Source: Stenocarpella maydis | Lineage: Eukaryota > Ascomycota > Sordariomycetes > Diaporthales > Diaporthaceae | Assembly (NCBI GenBank): GCA_002270565.1 | Contig: NQMI01000038.1 | Location: 52,202 to 102,272, forward strand | Length of the DNA stretch: 50,071 nt | Direction of reading: 5' to 3' | Shown here: piece after piece, positions 22,601-34,588 of the stretch | Position numbering within the stretch: the first letter of the stretch is position 1 | How the letters are laid out: the number at the start of each line of letters is the position of its first letter | Program-made: the position numbers and the translations under genes | The notes under the pieces: model-generated | What the model saw: only the letters and a program-made list of their open reading frames with translations | Told to the model about the DNA's origin: nothing | Databases searched by the model: none

Positions 22601-25600
22601 TATCCAGTCACGTCTGGTTGATACACCAACTTATGCCTGGGATCATACCCAGTCTTACTGGAGGGAGTCTCGATTGTCGAATCAGTACCACTTCCGCGAC
22701 CGACCACCACATGAGCTACTCGGCGTTCGCAGCCGTGATGACAACCAGTTCCAGATGCGATGGCGAAATGTCCTCAAGTTGGAGCAGATTCGGTGGGTGG
22801 AAGGGCACAAGTTCCAGGGCCAGGCATTACTCCCGGCATCAGCATATTGCATTATGGTACTCGATGCTACCAGATACGCTCTCAATGGTCGCAATGCTTC
22901 AGTTGTCGAGTTGCAAGACCTCGTGTTTCTCAGTGGTATTACCATGGAAGGTGGTTCTCTCGGTGTGGAAACACTCTTCACTTTCTCCATACTGCCCACC
23001 TCGCAGTTGGCAGGCGATGAAGCCAATATTATTGAGGCCAAGGTTACATTGACATCAGTTCCTATCACCTCCTCCCACCCCGGCCCCATGAAGAAGAACT
23101 TTGAGGGAAGGGTGCTCATCATTCTCGAAGATCCATCACCAGATGCACTGCCACCTCGATTTACCGGCTCTGTCGCCGAGACGTTTGCTGTCAACATGCC
23201 TTCCTTCTACCAGATGATGGAAGGTATCGGACTGTCTTACACTGGCCCATTTCAGGCGCTTTCTGCAATCGAGCGGCGCCTAGACTATGCGAGAGGAATT
23301 GTAACTAAGGTTCACCCATTGGATACGACACGTTTGGAGATGAGCCCAGCCTTTCTCGACAGCTGCTTCCAAGCCACTTTTGCAACATTCTCATCACCTG
23401 GTGATAGGTAAGGTGTTAAATGACCGCTTCAAGCCCTACATCCCGTCCCCCCTCCTCCGGGCAGGTCTCAAAAGCTGACCTTGCTATGCGAACAGAGCCC
23501 TGTGGACGTCTTTCCTGCCGACGAAGATTGGTAGAATGAGATTCAACCTAGAACTTTGTGGCATCCGAGATTCTTCGGACGCGATGTCTGTGGAGTGTCA
23601 TCTGACCAAATTTGACCATTACTCCTTCGGCTCTCCGGCTACCATCACCGCCGACCTGTCTATATCCAATAAACGCGGTCAGACGGAAGTGCAGCTCGAG
23701 GACCTGACCGTGTCTTCTTTCTCTTCGGCGAGGCCTGAGAATGACTATGAGCTGTACCTCAACACTGTCTTGGACTTAGATCCGGAGCATGAGATTGTAA
23801 CAATGAGTCAGCAGCCCGAGGGTGTCCGAAAGCACATCCATGAGAGTTGCGACCGTGTGGCACAGGCATACCTGTCACTGCCAACTCGCAAGCCCTGGCG
23901 GGAGGTTGATACACCACCAGATTCGCCACGAATGGGCTCGGACAGGACGAGCAGAATACCCCCGGCCGTCGAACAAGAAATGGAACAATTCATCTCAGAG
24001 TCACCCTATTTCTACGCATTGAACCTGGTCCGCAGCTCTCGCCTGGTTGAGATGTCACGAACGCAACCGTTTGAGTTTCCAATCGCGTACCGAGGCGTTG
24101 TCAGCTACGCCAATCTGATCCACAGCTTCCGTACGCATCTGAGTAGAGTAGTCCAGCAGATAGCCCACCGCTTTCCCCGGATGGATGTGCTTGACCTCAC
24201 CTTCGCAGAGTCTGCCTTTACGGAGAACATTCTCGATGGCCTACACGGTACGTTCTTGTCGTACAGACTAATGGCCTCAACGCAATCTCAGTACCTATTG
24301 GATCGATGCCCGAACCTGAAGAGCAACAAGAAGGTGTCTTTCGCTGACCTCGACTTGGATTCACCTGTCGAGGAAATGGAAGATTCTATCGGGAGCTACG
24401 ACTTGGTCGTCATATCAACTGCTGCCATCGTCTCAAGGTTCGCCTCCAGCGCCGCTGATATCCTCCAAAAGCTTCGACAGCTCATGCGGAAGAGAGGCTT
24501 CCTGGTAATAGTCAATTCGCCGCCTGTTTCTACGCTTCCGGATAACATTGGCCGCGGCGATGCGTTGTTTAGCAAGGGTGGCCCGGATTTGGGCGCGATT
24601 TTTGATCCTGCCAACTCGATGCAGGGCCCTATGTTCTTATCATCAGCTGAGAATTCGACCCAAAACTATGCCTTAGGCTTGTCCATGACTATACGGCAGG
24701 CCGATGACGGCGGGTTCCCAACCCTTACGGATGGGAATTTAAAAGAGTCGGTGGTTGTTGTTGGTCAAGCTGCCATACGCTCCGGATTTGAGAAAATCGA
24801 TGTCCCTGAGAAGTTCGGAGGGCAGACGAGTTTCGAAGCCTTCGAAAAGCTCGAGGACGTCACACCACAGGCTGCTTCTGCAGCCACCGTAATCTTGATG
24901 CTCATGGACCTGACACACCCGGTCTGTCCAAACATGACGGAGGGTGCCTTGAGTGCTCTCAAGCTACTTATGCAGCCTGGGAAAGTTGCGCTATGGGTGA
25001 CACGCGGTGCGCAGGTCAGCCCAGAAACAGCTGCATCTCTTGGCCTGACCAGGACTTTGAAGGCTGAGAACCCAAGCCTCATCCTACAGGTCCTGGACTT
25101 TTGCGAATCTACAAGCCCGTCTGCGGACCTGATCATCTGCCAACTGTTGCTCCTGCTTCGTTACCGAGACCATGTCCAGACGGCTCATAACTTGAGAGAG
25201 GAGATGCTCTTCTCATTGGAACCCGAGATACACGTGGATGGAACACGCCAGATCGTGCCGCGTATCCTTCCATACAAACCAGCGATCGAGCGACTGAACG
25301 CCAGTCGGAGAGAGGTGTCTAGAACTCAAAATAGTCTCGAGAAGTGTTTGCGCATGGAACGCGCTGAAGGAACCAACGGCATAACCCGTTTCGAGGTTCG
25401 GGTGTCTGAAGCATCCGGAGTGGACGAGTCGGAACAGCTCACAGGCACGCTTGTCGATGTTGAGTACAGTTCGTTATACCCCATTGTTGACGATCTGTAC
25501 CTTTGCATTGGTCTTTCTGCCAACAATGCCCGCCCAGTTGCAGCTATGGCACCATACGCTGCCTCAAAGGTCCGATCGACCAGGACTGTTGAACTCCCAG

Positions 25601-27392
25601 AATCTCTCACAGACCGAAAACAGCTTGCCTCGTGGTTGGCACCGATGGTAACCGCCTTGGATATGTCTACATCGGCTTTACCTGGAGATATCGTCCTGAT
25701 CGAGCCAGATCCGACATTTCTTCGATGTGCCTGGTTAGTCACGCCTCCACGCCATGGAAAAGAAGGTTTTACGATCCACGCCTACTCGGCTCATCCAGAA
25801 TTATTCCAAGACAACGCCCGTGTCAAGTACATCCACCCACGTATCGGCGGTCGAGATTTGGAGCGTCTCTTGCCAAGCACACGGCCAACTGTGATCGACT
25901 TCCTCCCCCGCGGGAGCGCCCTGTCCAACGTCATCCAAGGCCTCGCAAGCGACTTCGAGTACCTACGATGGCCACCTTCATCAACAACCCACCTTGAGAA
26001 GCAGTGTTTGAAGATTGCAATGACGTGGACAAGCATGCTCCGGGAAGGCCCGGGTATGGCCGGCCGCAAGCCACTGGAGACACAGCCCTCCCCGTTTGTA
26101 ACCCCAGCGACTCTCCACGGTACCACGGAGTCGAGGTCCGCATTCACCGTCGTAGACTGGAAGTCAGACCGTTTCGTGCCAGTCCCGGTCAAGTCTCTCG
26201 TTGAGCCTCGGCTACTGAAGGCCAACCGGACTTATCTCCTTGTTGGTCTGACCCGCGATTTCGGCCAGAGTCTGTGTCGGCTATTCATCAGGCACGGTGC
26301 GAGAAACATTGTGGTGGCAAGCCGCAGCGCAGACAAAAACGCCAATTGGATTTCTGAACTAAACACGGAGGGAGCCAATATTCGAGCCATGCGGGTCGAC
26401 GGTACTGACCTGGAGAGCGTCAAGACCTTGAGTGCGAGACTGTCTAATGTTGGCGGTGTCGTCAACGGTGCCATGGTCCTTGACGACAGGGTGTTCGCCC
26501 AGATGGACATCGAAACTTGGAGGCGGGTCATGGAGCCCAAGGCAGTTGGATCCAGCAATCTCGACAAGGTGTTTAACAGCAGGGACCTGGAATTCTTCAT
26601 CATGACATCCTCATTCGCAGCGATTGGTGGACATGCCGGCCAGGCGAACTATGCCGCCGCAAACATGTACATGAACGGTCTCGCGGCCAACCGTCGACAG
26701 CGTGGCCTCGTCGGGTCGGTGCTGAACATTGGAGTCATCTACGGGATTGGCCTGCTCGCTCGTGAGGAGCGGACCGAGACCTACCAAGGCCTGGAGAGGG
26801 AAGGCTACCCGCCGATCTCAGAGCGCGACATCCACCACATGTTCCTCGAGGCCATCGTGGCCGGTCGACCGGTCCCAGGGCAGATGACGGACTTGACGAC
26901 GGGCCTGGCCCGGTACCGGGTCAATGACCCGAGGCCGCTGCACTGGCACCGGGACAGGCGGTTTTGCCACTTCACCGTTGATGATGACGGAGACGATACC
27001 GGAGCGCAGCAGAAAGGCACCTCGGTCCGAAACCTGGGGAGCCTGATCGAGTCGGCAGACTCGGTCGAAGCAGTCGCAGGCCTCCTGTCTGAGCACCTCT
27101 GCGTCCAGCTCGGCACTAACCTCCAACTGGGCAATAGTAATGTGGCTGCGGATAGTCACATCGTTGAGCTGGGAGTGGACTCATTGATGGCGGTTGAGAT
27201 CCGCAATTGGTTCTACCAGAGAGCAGGAAGCGATGTGCCGGTCATGAAGATTCTGCAACAGCAGAGCATTTCGGAATGTAAGTTTTTTTTCCTCTAAAAA
27301 TCCTGATAACTCAGAGATTTGCATGCTGACCAGTCGATCTAGTGTGCCTTGATGTCGCCACAAAGATCGTTGCCGATAGAGAGCAGCATTGA
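19612..27392 (+). CDS. Highly reducing type I polyketide synthase (KS-AT-DH-psiMT-psiER-KR-ACP)
   Basis: The model is join(19612..20716, 20779..23407, 23496..27277, 27334..27392), 2,524 residues; introns of 62, 88 and 56 nt have GT-AG ends and restore conserved motifs. Domains: KS ~55-485 (DTACSAS, Cys229; EAHGTG spans intron 1; GHTEGA); malonyl-AT ~620-940 (GHSSG, Ser715); DH ~1010-1310 (H1045 in H-x3-G-x4-P, D1229 in D-x3-Q); methyltransferase-like region ~1405-1600; long non-catalytic/ER-like region to ~2130; KR ~2150-2330 (Tyr2297 in QANYAAAN); ACP with GVDSL, Ser2474. The SAM-binding glycine motif is replaced by [11 protein letters not shown] (~1476-1486), the KR nucleotide loop reads GLTRDFG (Arg2165 where Gly is usual), and no GGVG-type ER motif is visible. 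The order and KR/ACP style resemble LovB and the PKS part of PKS-NRPS hybrids, but the protein ends about 30 residues after the ACP, with no condensation, release or thioesterase domain. The ATG at 19762 ([13 protein letters not shown]) is an alternative, more typical start. The product cannot be inferred. Confidence 0.9.
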
Positions 27393-28758
27393 GCTGGTCT
27401 GTCAGATTCAATGCTGCATGCATGGATGGGTCGTGGAGATGTGCAAGTAATGATGGCGAGGGTCGAGGGGGCTCATGGGGAAACAGACTCGGGAACAACT
27501 GATCACATATCTGTCTCAAACATCAAGCATCTTGCTACAGAACCAATGACCTATTTTTACTGAAACAAAGAGACATAAGTCGATCTTTCAACTACAAACG
27601 TACTCGGTAGCAACAGCGACGTATGTAAATAGTATCCATCCGGATGGAGCTGATGACGTCATGAGGCTGAAAGCCATACGCTCCTGTCGAAAACGTTAAA
27701 ATTGTCTTGTGGTGTCCTTTTTTCCATTGACAATTCTGGACTGACCAGGTCACACTTTGCACGTTTTTATTTACACAAGCGAACCAGAAGCGACTTTTAT
27801 TAATGGAGAAGCCCGCATTTCACGTTTGGGTCCCTGGTGGAGGCGCAAATAGCCAGGAATAAAGATTATCCCCAGTTGCCGGGTGCAAAGCTTTCAGCCA
27901 CACAGTCTGGCCACTCCTGAGAATTTTTAGAACGTGGGCCCATTTCTTGCCAAGCTTGCAGCGCTCACGAGCTGACACAAGTCTAGAACGGCTTGCAAAC
28001 CTGCCAAAGGCCTTCGTTACCAGCTGCTCATTGGCAGGCCCGTGAACCGATATCCAACCCATGCTGCATTGGTGGCGCGAACATGCGGTCTGTGTGGAGC
28101 TGGTTCCAGAAGGAATGTTCCTGCGGCTTCTGCTGTGCCACAAGCCCCCGAGTCCGAGACCTCAAGGCGATGCATGCAACCCCTTAACGCTATCAGCGTC
28201 AAATCCGTAGCCTGAAATCGAGTTTTGGGGGCTGTTCGAGGAGGTGTCCAAGGAGGCGTCTAAGGAGTTGTACTGCATCAGGTCGGGTGAGCTAAGTATA
28301 TGTAAGTATGTGCTACAGGGAGATCAACGATATAGAGCGCCGGTGACCCTCGGAACTCAGCATCTCCAGACATTTTCTATAATGCACAAATGGACCATCA
28401 ATAACCGTCAGAATCCCTGACAAGACGATAAGACGACAAGACGGGCCAGCCCGTCACCTTTCGGCGGCTAGTATCGCCGGCAGGGCCCACACTACGTCCC
28501 ATTTCCACTAGATTATTAGATCCACCCAGGCCAGCATAGTGGCGAGACCCAAGGCCGAGGGAGGATCTGATATGTGGCTCTCATATAAGTGGAACTTGCA
28601 CAGGGCGTTCGGTGATGAAATAGCAAGTCTTCCCATGGGGGGCCTTCTGTTCTTAAACCTGGCGTCGGTCTTCTAGTTGAGTCACTCCTGGCTATCACAT
28701 GAAAACTCCCAAAAAGTTTCTGATTTTGAGGCGTATATGACTTGATACAGCCCCGAAT
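27393..28758. other. Intergenic between PKS and MFS transporter
   Basis: No ORF here has recognisable domains. It should contain the PKS 3' region and the MFS promoter, since both genes are on the plus strand. Confidence 0.5.
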
Positions 28759-30399
28759 ATGCACCGCGAGACAGAGCTGACGAGGGAGAAGACCCAAGAT
28801 GAAAACGGAGGGATCAATTCGGGCGTCACATCAGAAACACAGTCCACTCATTCGGACAGCGACAACGAAGGCCGGCGGTCGTCATCCCAAGACGATGTAA
28901 TCATCGTAAACTTCCAGCCAGGCGATCCAGCAAACCCACATAACTGGTCCCCTGTGAGTATTATCAGCCCATCCCATTCACTTTGTGCCCAGACTAACAA
29001 CAGAAATACGTAGGCTAAGAAATATTATGTCCCATTCGTCGGGACCCTCCTCTCCATCAACTCCACAATGGGATCGTCAACCCCGGCGAACGAGCTCTCC
29101 GCTCTCCAGGAGGTTTTCAACTTTCCGGACGGACCACAGAAAATGCTCCCAGCCACCATATACCTTATCGGCTTCGTTCTGGGACCACTCGTGTTTGCCC
29201 CGCTGAGCGAGCAGTACGGCCGCAGGCCTATCCTCATCTCTACATTATGTCTATACATAATCTTCACCATGGCGACGGCTCTATCCCCCAACTGGGCCGC
29301 CTTCCTTATTTTCAGGTTCCTAAGCGGCACCTTTGCGGCGCCGCCAATGAGCGTGACTGGAGGATCCATCGCCGACGTCTTCAACGACAAGGTCTTAAGG
29401 GGCAGGGCAAACATGCTCTGGTCTTGTGCGATCATGCTGGGACCCCTTGCCGGCCCTGTCATCGCTGGATACACATATCGTTGGTCCTGGCGATGGGCCT
29501 TTTGGGCCTCCATGATATTCTCAGGGATATGCCTGATCGCCCTTGTCTTTCAACCCGAGACGCTCGCCGCAAAAATCCTACGCGGCAGAGCCGCCACGCT
29601 GAACAAGGAAAAGGGCGATGAAAAGTATATCGCGCCCGCTGATTTAAATAAGCCAGGCCTGGTGACCACGCTCAAGATCACAACAACGAGGCCGCTATAC
29701 CTCTTGTGCACCGAGATGCTTGTCGCCCTCACCTGTCTCTATATGGCCTTCGTCTACGCCGTCTTCTATATGCTTCTCGAAATATTCCCAGCCATTTTCC
29801 ACGGCGTCTATGGCTTTACGGCTGGCGAGTCAGGGCTTGCCTTCGTGATGATGTTTGCGGGATCCCTCCTCGCCAACCTGGTCGGTCATTTCTATGACAT
29901 CTACGCCCAAGGCCTCGCGAGGAGACACCCGCGCAAGCAAGCCGAGTACCTGCGCCTGCCCCTGGCGTGTGCAGGCGGCCCCGCGTTCGTCGTATCTTTG
30001 TTTTGGCTCGGGTGGACGTCGAGGTCGTCAATTCACTGGATTGCGCCGCTGCTGTCCATGATCCCCTATGGATTTGGCTATCAGTGCATTTTCATGGCCA
30101 TGATCAACTACACCGCTGACGCGTACGGTATCTTCGCCTCGTCAGCGTTGGCCACATTGGCCGCCTGCCGAAGTATTGCTGGGGCTATTATCCCCTTGGC
30201 CGTCGACAGCATGGTCGATACGCTTGGGATCGCGTGGTCCTGCAGCGTCCTGGCTCTGATAAGCTGTGCCCTGACTCTTGTGCCATTCGGCTTCATTGTT
30301 TGGGGAGAGAAGATCCGCGCAGCGAGCAGCTTCAGCAAGAAGCTGCAGAATGCACCTCATCCTGAGCTGGAGTTGACAAGGAGTATTTCCGCGGTTTAA
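28759..30399 (+). CDS. MFS multidrug/metabolite exporter (DHA1-type, 12 TM)
   Basis: Two exons, join(28759..28953, 29014..30399), give 526 residues; the 60-nt intron (GTGAGT...TAG) restores the family pattern NPHNWSP-AKKYYV. A Ser/Asp-rich cytosolic N-terminus (~1-60) precedes 12 predicted membrane helices. Recognisable DHA1 features are the loop 2-3 motif (PLSEQYGRRPIL), RFLSGTFAA, and the antiporter motif GPLAGPVIAGY in helix 5. Such proton antiporters in the plasma membrane export toxic compounds or secondary metabolites. It lies 1.37 kb downstream of the reducing PKS on the same strand and is the natural candidate to export the PKS product or give self-protection; that link is inference from position. 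Confidence 0.92.
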
Positions 30400-30962
30400 G
30401 ACATGATACCAGCTGACACTGTGTAAATTTCCTCGGAATAACTACTTCAATTAGAAGTTAAATATCTTGGATGTCACCTGCCACGTTTGGATACTTAGCC
30501 CTATTCTATTCGCACAATACAAGGCCCGTCCAACTCCTGTCGGCTCCCTTTGCCAGTGTTCTTTCTTTTAGCCCACTGGGTTTTACACTGTTACCTAAAG
30601 ACCTAGACAGGTAGGTATCTAGTAGCGAAGAGAACTTCAACAGTGAATCATCACTCCGTGCTCGGTTGATATGCAAATTAAACCACCTGCCTAAGTCTAA
30701 CCCTAACCCGCATTACTCCTCATTTCAGATGTTTGCTTGAACCCCAGCGTCGGACAGTGTCCCCTCAATAAAGAGGCGTGGAGAAACACATGTTTCCAGC
30801 TGACATATGGCCTTCCTTACCCAGCTGAAAAGTACGACTGATTTTGTGTCAAAAGCCTGACGACACACGGTCAAATCAACTAACAATACAGTTCAAGTGC
30901 TCATGACGAGTCGCCGGGCTAATGTCTAAGGCATCATTATCAAGAGACTAAACTCCCGCACG
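30400..30962. other. Intergenic, no feature seen
   Basis: Contains the MFS 3' region. No ORF, RNA gene or repeat was recognised. Confidence 0.5.
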
Positions 30963-32481
30963 AGAGGAGCATACGCCTCCTAACTCTTCACGCCGGCGAG
31001 TCGCTATCGGCTTCTTCCCCAGTGCAGCGTGAGCTCCGAACCGTCGCCTTGCCTGACGCCAGCCCTTCTAGATCATGGCCATACTATGCGCTCTCATATG
31101 CTTGGAAGGAACCCAAAACGCTACAGAGCACCCCTCTGGGGACATGTTCATCTCGTGCAACAACATTCAGATGGCGGTTCCAGAGAACCTGTTTGCGGCG
31201 CTCATCAGACTCCGGCAGAAGTTTCGCGAGCCCATCACCATCTGGGTTGACTACCTATGCAACAGCCAGTCGAATATAAATGAGCGGACTCAGCAAGTGG
31301 CTTTGGTGCGGCAAATATTCAGTCTTGCCACCGAAGTGCTGATTTGGCTGGGCGAGCCTCCAGCGGCTGATCCGTATAGGCTCGACGAATCTCAAGAGTA
31401 TTGCCACTGGGAAAAGAACAACGAAGTTGAACTGGTCCGTGCATATCAGAACTCCTTCAGTGAATATCTGTAAGGGGGCAACATCTCCAAGGCGCTGGAT
31501 CCTGGCCACTCATACGGCGTGTTTTGTGTCCTCAATCTCCTCAGCCGACGTGTGCCTACGTCTCAAATTCCATTTCATGAGTCATCAGTTGATTCACCAG
31601 AGTTCAGGAAGTGGGTCAGTTGGCCCTGGACTGCGGTCTGGGAGCTGATTGATAGGGCTTGTGTAGGCAGCACCTAACCTCAGACCGATGTCATGCTTGC
31701 TAATGAATGGCTGGCAGTGGAAGAAGGCATGCGTTGTACAAGATTCTGTCTATGCCAGGAAAGCAACGGTACATTACGCGCATCTCAGTGCCAGCTGGGA
31801 AATGCTGAGTGACGCAGCGCGCTTCTTCATAGAGAGCCGCCAGGGACATGATCTTGCTTCAGCCAGGCGTGCCAACATCTCCGGTGCGACAGGAGACCCA
31901 CTTCCGGAGTTATGCAGTCTCATCCTGAAGATTGAGGCTCCTAGGCAGGCATCAAGTCAAGGAAAATATCATAATCTCTTCCAGACCCTCGTTCGTTTTC
32001 GTAGCAGACACGCTTCGGATGATGGGGACAATGTCTTTGCGTTCCTAGGCCTGCACAATGACCACTTAATCTCTCCGAGATACGACATGAACAAGTACCA
32101 GGTTACTCCGAAGTCGCCAAGTGGATGATAAGATCTACCGGGAGCCTCGAGTTGCTCGTGTTCATGAAACCGAGCATCGAGGAGGCGACGTGGCCGTGGG
32201 TGCCTGGCTGGAGCATCAGACCTGGGAAGAATGAGTGGCAAAGACTGGATCTCCTTCGATTTTATAACGCATCAAAAGGAATGTCTGCTCTGGCAACAAT
32301 GCACCATACAATTATGGGGCCATATTTGCTGTCGGTGTCAGGGATTTGGACCGATCGAATGGTAGAGGTTTTCCCTTCTTTATCCGTCCCAGAAGACGGA
32401 TACTCTAGGTTTCAGACAACTGTGTTGCGTTGGGAGTCTCAGGTCCGGCAAGGTGTTAAGAAGTCGACCAGGCATACATAA
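30963..32481 (+). pseudogene. HET-domain (heterokaryon incompatibility-like) protein, frameshifted pseudogene
   Basis: Family pieces occur in order but in different frames. First come RLLTLHAGES and YYALSYAW (about 30975-31100). After a shift near 31125 there is a long run with IWVDYLCNSQSNINERTQQV and EVLIWLGEP (31140-31360). A stop at 31471-31473 and further breaks follow, then RFRSRHASDDGDNVFAFLGL (about 31995-32060), then another shift near 32105 into EVAKWMIRSTGSLELLV and PWVPGW (to 32481). These are the hallmarks of fungal HET proteins of the het-6/het-E type, which trigger cell death on fusion of incompatible strains. The usual CINQ motif reads CNSQ. At least two frameshifts that no GT-AG intron explains make it non-functional, unless they are sequencing errors. 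No clear start codon is left. Confidence 0.75.
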
Positions 32482-32585
32482 GATGTATCTTCATTTGAAC
32501 TTTTCCTTAGTGATAACACAGTTGCAAGGCCTGAGGAGCAGTGGACCGAGAGTGGGAACGCCAGCAAGTCTGGCGGCTTTTATGC

Positions 32586-33284
32586 CAGTCAACATACGTC
32601 CACCCAGCTTTTTGCATACGCCCACCTAGAGATATAAAAAGCCAAGTATACAGCCCCATACAAAATTTTATACCTGTTTTAAAGATTATCCATATGCTTA
32701 CTTAGAACCCCTGCTATAGCTAGGGATAGCCCTACTCTTCCCCTTTTTTTAAAGAGCCCCCCTCCCTCTAGATGGCCCTTCCCTTCCCTCTAGAGAGCCA
32801 ATTCCTCTAGAGAGCCGCTCTCTTTAGATAGTCCCTCCATCTAAATGGCCCTTCCTCCCTCCCCTCTAAAGGGCCCTTCTTCTTTAGATAGCCCTTCCCA
32901 CTAAAGGGTCTTTTCCTTTAAAGACCTTTTAATAATATTCTTTAAAAAGGCTCTCTAAACAAAGAAGCCTTCTAAAGGGAAGGAACATTTAAAGAAGAAG
33001 GGCCCTTTAGAGGAAAGAGGGGAAGGGCCGTTTGGCCATCTAAAGGGAGGGGCTCTCTAGAGAAAGAGGGGCTCTTTAAAAAGAAAGGTAGAGTAGGGCT
33101 ATCCCTAGCTATAGCAGAGATATTAAAGACCTATAGTAGAGGTTCTAAGTGGGTATATAGGAATTTTTTTAGAGGTATTAAATTTTATATAGGGCTGCAC
33201 GCATAGCTTTTTATAGCTCTGGGTAAGCGTATGCAAATCCTTGGGTAGGCGTACGGAAAAAGCTGGGTGGGCGTATGTTGACTG
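32586..33284. mobile_element. ~0.7 kb foldback element / MITE-like inverted repeat
   Basis: The ends are CAGTCAACATACG at 32586 and its reverse complement finishing at 33284. The arms remain complementary for most of their length (for example TAGCTAGGGATAGCCCTACTC at ~32717 against its complement at ~33090-33110) and meet around a short AT-rich loop near 32930-32945, so the whole unit could fold as one hairpin. Arms contain repeated CTCTAGAGAGCC- and CTAAAGGGCCC-like blocks and no ORF. Terminal CAGT resembles Tc1/mariner-type ends, but no TA duplication is evident (flanks TATGC and TTTAA), so the superfamily is unassigned. Confidence 0.75.
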
Positions 33285-33618
33285 TTTAATAATGATATTC
33301 ATATAAAGCTATTAGTATATAGGTTATAAAGTATAAGACTAGGTAATTCTTGCCACTCTTTATTCTTATTTCTGGGGGGCCTCAACTGGCCTTATATAGG
33401 TCCCTCTAGGGCCTAGCCAATGGACCCATAGGTGGCGGTACAGGCCTTGTATAGGAGCTCTGGGAAGAGGAGTTGGAACCCATAGATAGTAATAGATAAT
33501 ATAATAAATGCGGCCGAAGCTGTAGGTGTAGTACACGGTGAAAGGATTCAATACACTGCCATTTCGGATACCTTCCCACCAAGTCCCACACATGTGCGAA
33601 CGGATTCTATTCACAACA
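33283..33618 (-). repeat. Candidate solo LTR (minus strand)
   Basis: On the minus strand the block begins TGTTGTGAATAG and would end TTAAACA, abutting the foldback element. It contains a TATATAAGG box (near 33390-33400) at the place expected for an LTR promoter. An open frame of 94 codons crosses it, as often seen in LTRs. No partner copy or target duplication is visible, so the borders are tentative. Confidence 0.35.
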
Positions 33619-34588
33619 TTCAGCACGCCCAACACGATCACTTGACTCACCCGTCATAGTCAGCAGCAGTGGGAGGCAGCTTTGTGCCAAGAGAGCCTAT
33701 GATAATACCGAACAGGTTGGCAACAAAGTCCTCAAGACAAAAAGGATCACTAGCCCTGATATCGAGCACATCTCGTCAGGCGAGCTTTGCCTGGGACACG
33801 CTGCTGGTTGGTTGGGCAAGCCAAGCATGCGCGCCAAGCGCAGTCACTGTGGGCCAACGTTAGAGGCTGGGTGGGCGGACAGTGACTGGCCAAGCTTCTC
33901 GGCGCCGCTGGTGCAATAACGCCCTGGATCACGGAATATGCTGAAAACGAGCAGAAACAACACAAGCCACCCTGTCTCGAGGGAAGAAGGATGAGCTTTT
34001 ATGGTCGTTTTTGGAAGGTGGTTTAACCTACACCAGGTGAATCCTCTGTACTGGATTTCAATGGACAGCCAAGGTTACCTAGCCAGTCAGACGGTCAGTC
34101 ATTTGAATTGCCACTTGGTAGAGGCCTTTTTCTCTCGGAACCATCCGAAACGGACTCCCGCGAAGGAAGGAATAGCCACCAGCAGCGTGGCCTGGAACGC
34201 CCGTTATCCCAGATCATGACCCCGGAGGGAATGCAAAGACACGGCCGTGCTGGTACCTCAGCACATCCCCCACTTGTGCCACCCGCGCCGGGGATGATGT
34301 GCCATCGGATACCAAGACCAGGGACGCGCCGAGACGTTGTATCGGTACCTTGGCAAGACGTCGTAGAGCTTTGCCTTTTTTCCTCCTGGGCGATGATGGG
34401 TGCGGAGGTCGCTTGTATAAAGCCGTCCCTAAACTCAATCCCACCCTTCTTAGGTGTTGGTGAGGCTCCACCCGCCTCTCGCTCACATCATCGGGTTCGC
34501 GAGTATTGTGGTTGCTGCTCTTGGCTACATACGGCACGCCACCGCGCGTAGAATAATTAGGCGTCCACTTCCGCAGCTGTGAACCACG
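33619..34588. other. Intergenic upstream of the permease, no supported gene
   Basis: Only unrecognised short ORFs occur (longest forward 147 codons, overlapping others). The region is probably the permease promoter plus spacer. Confidence 0.45.
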
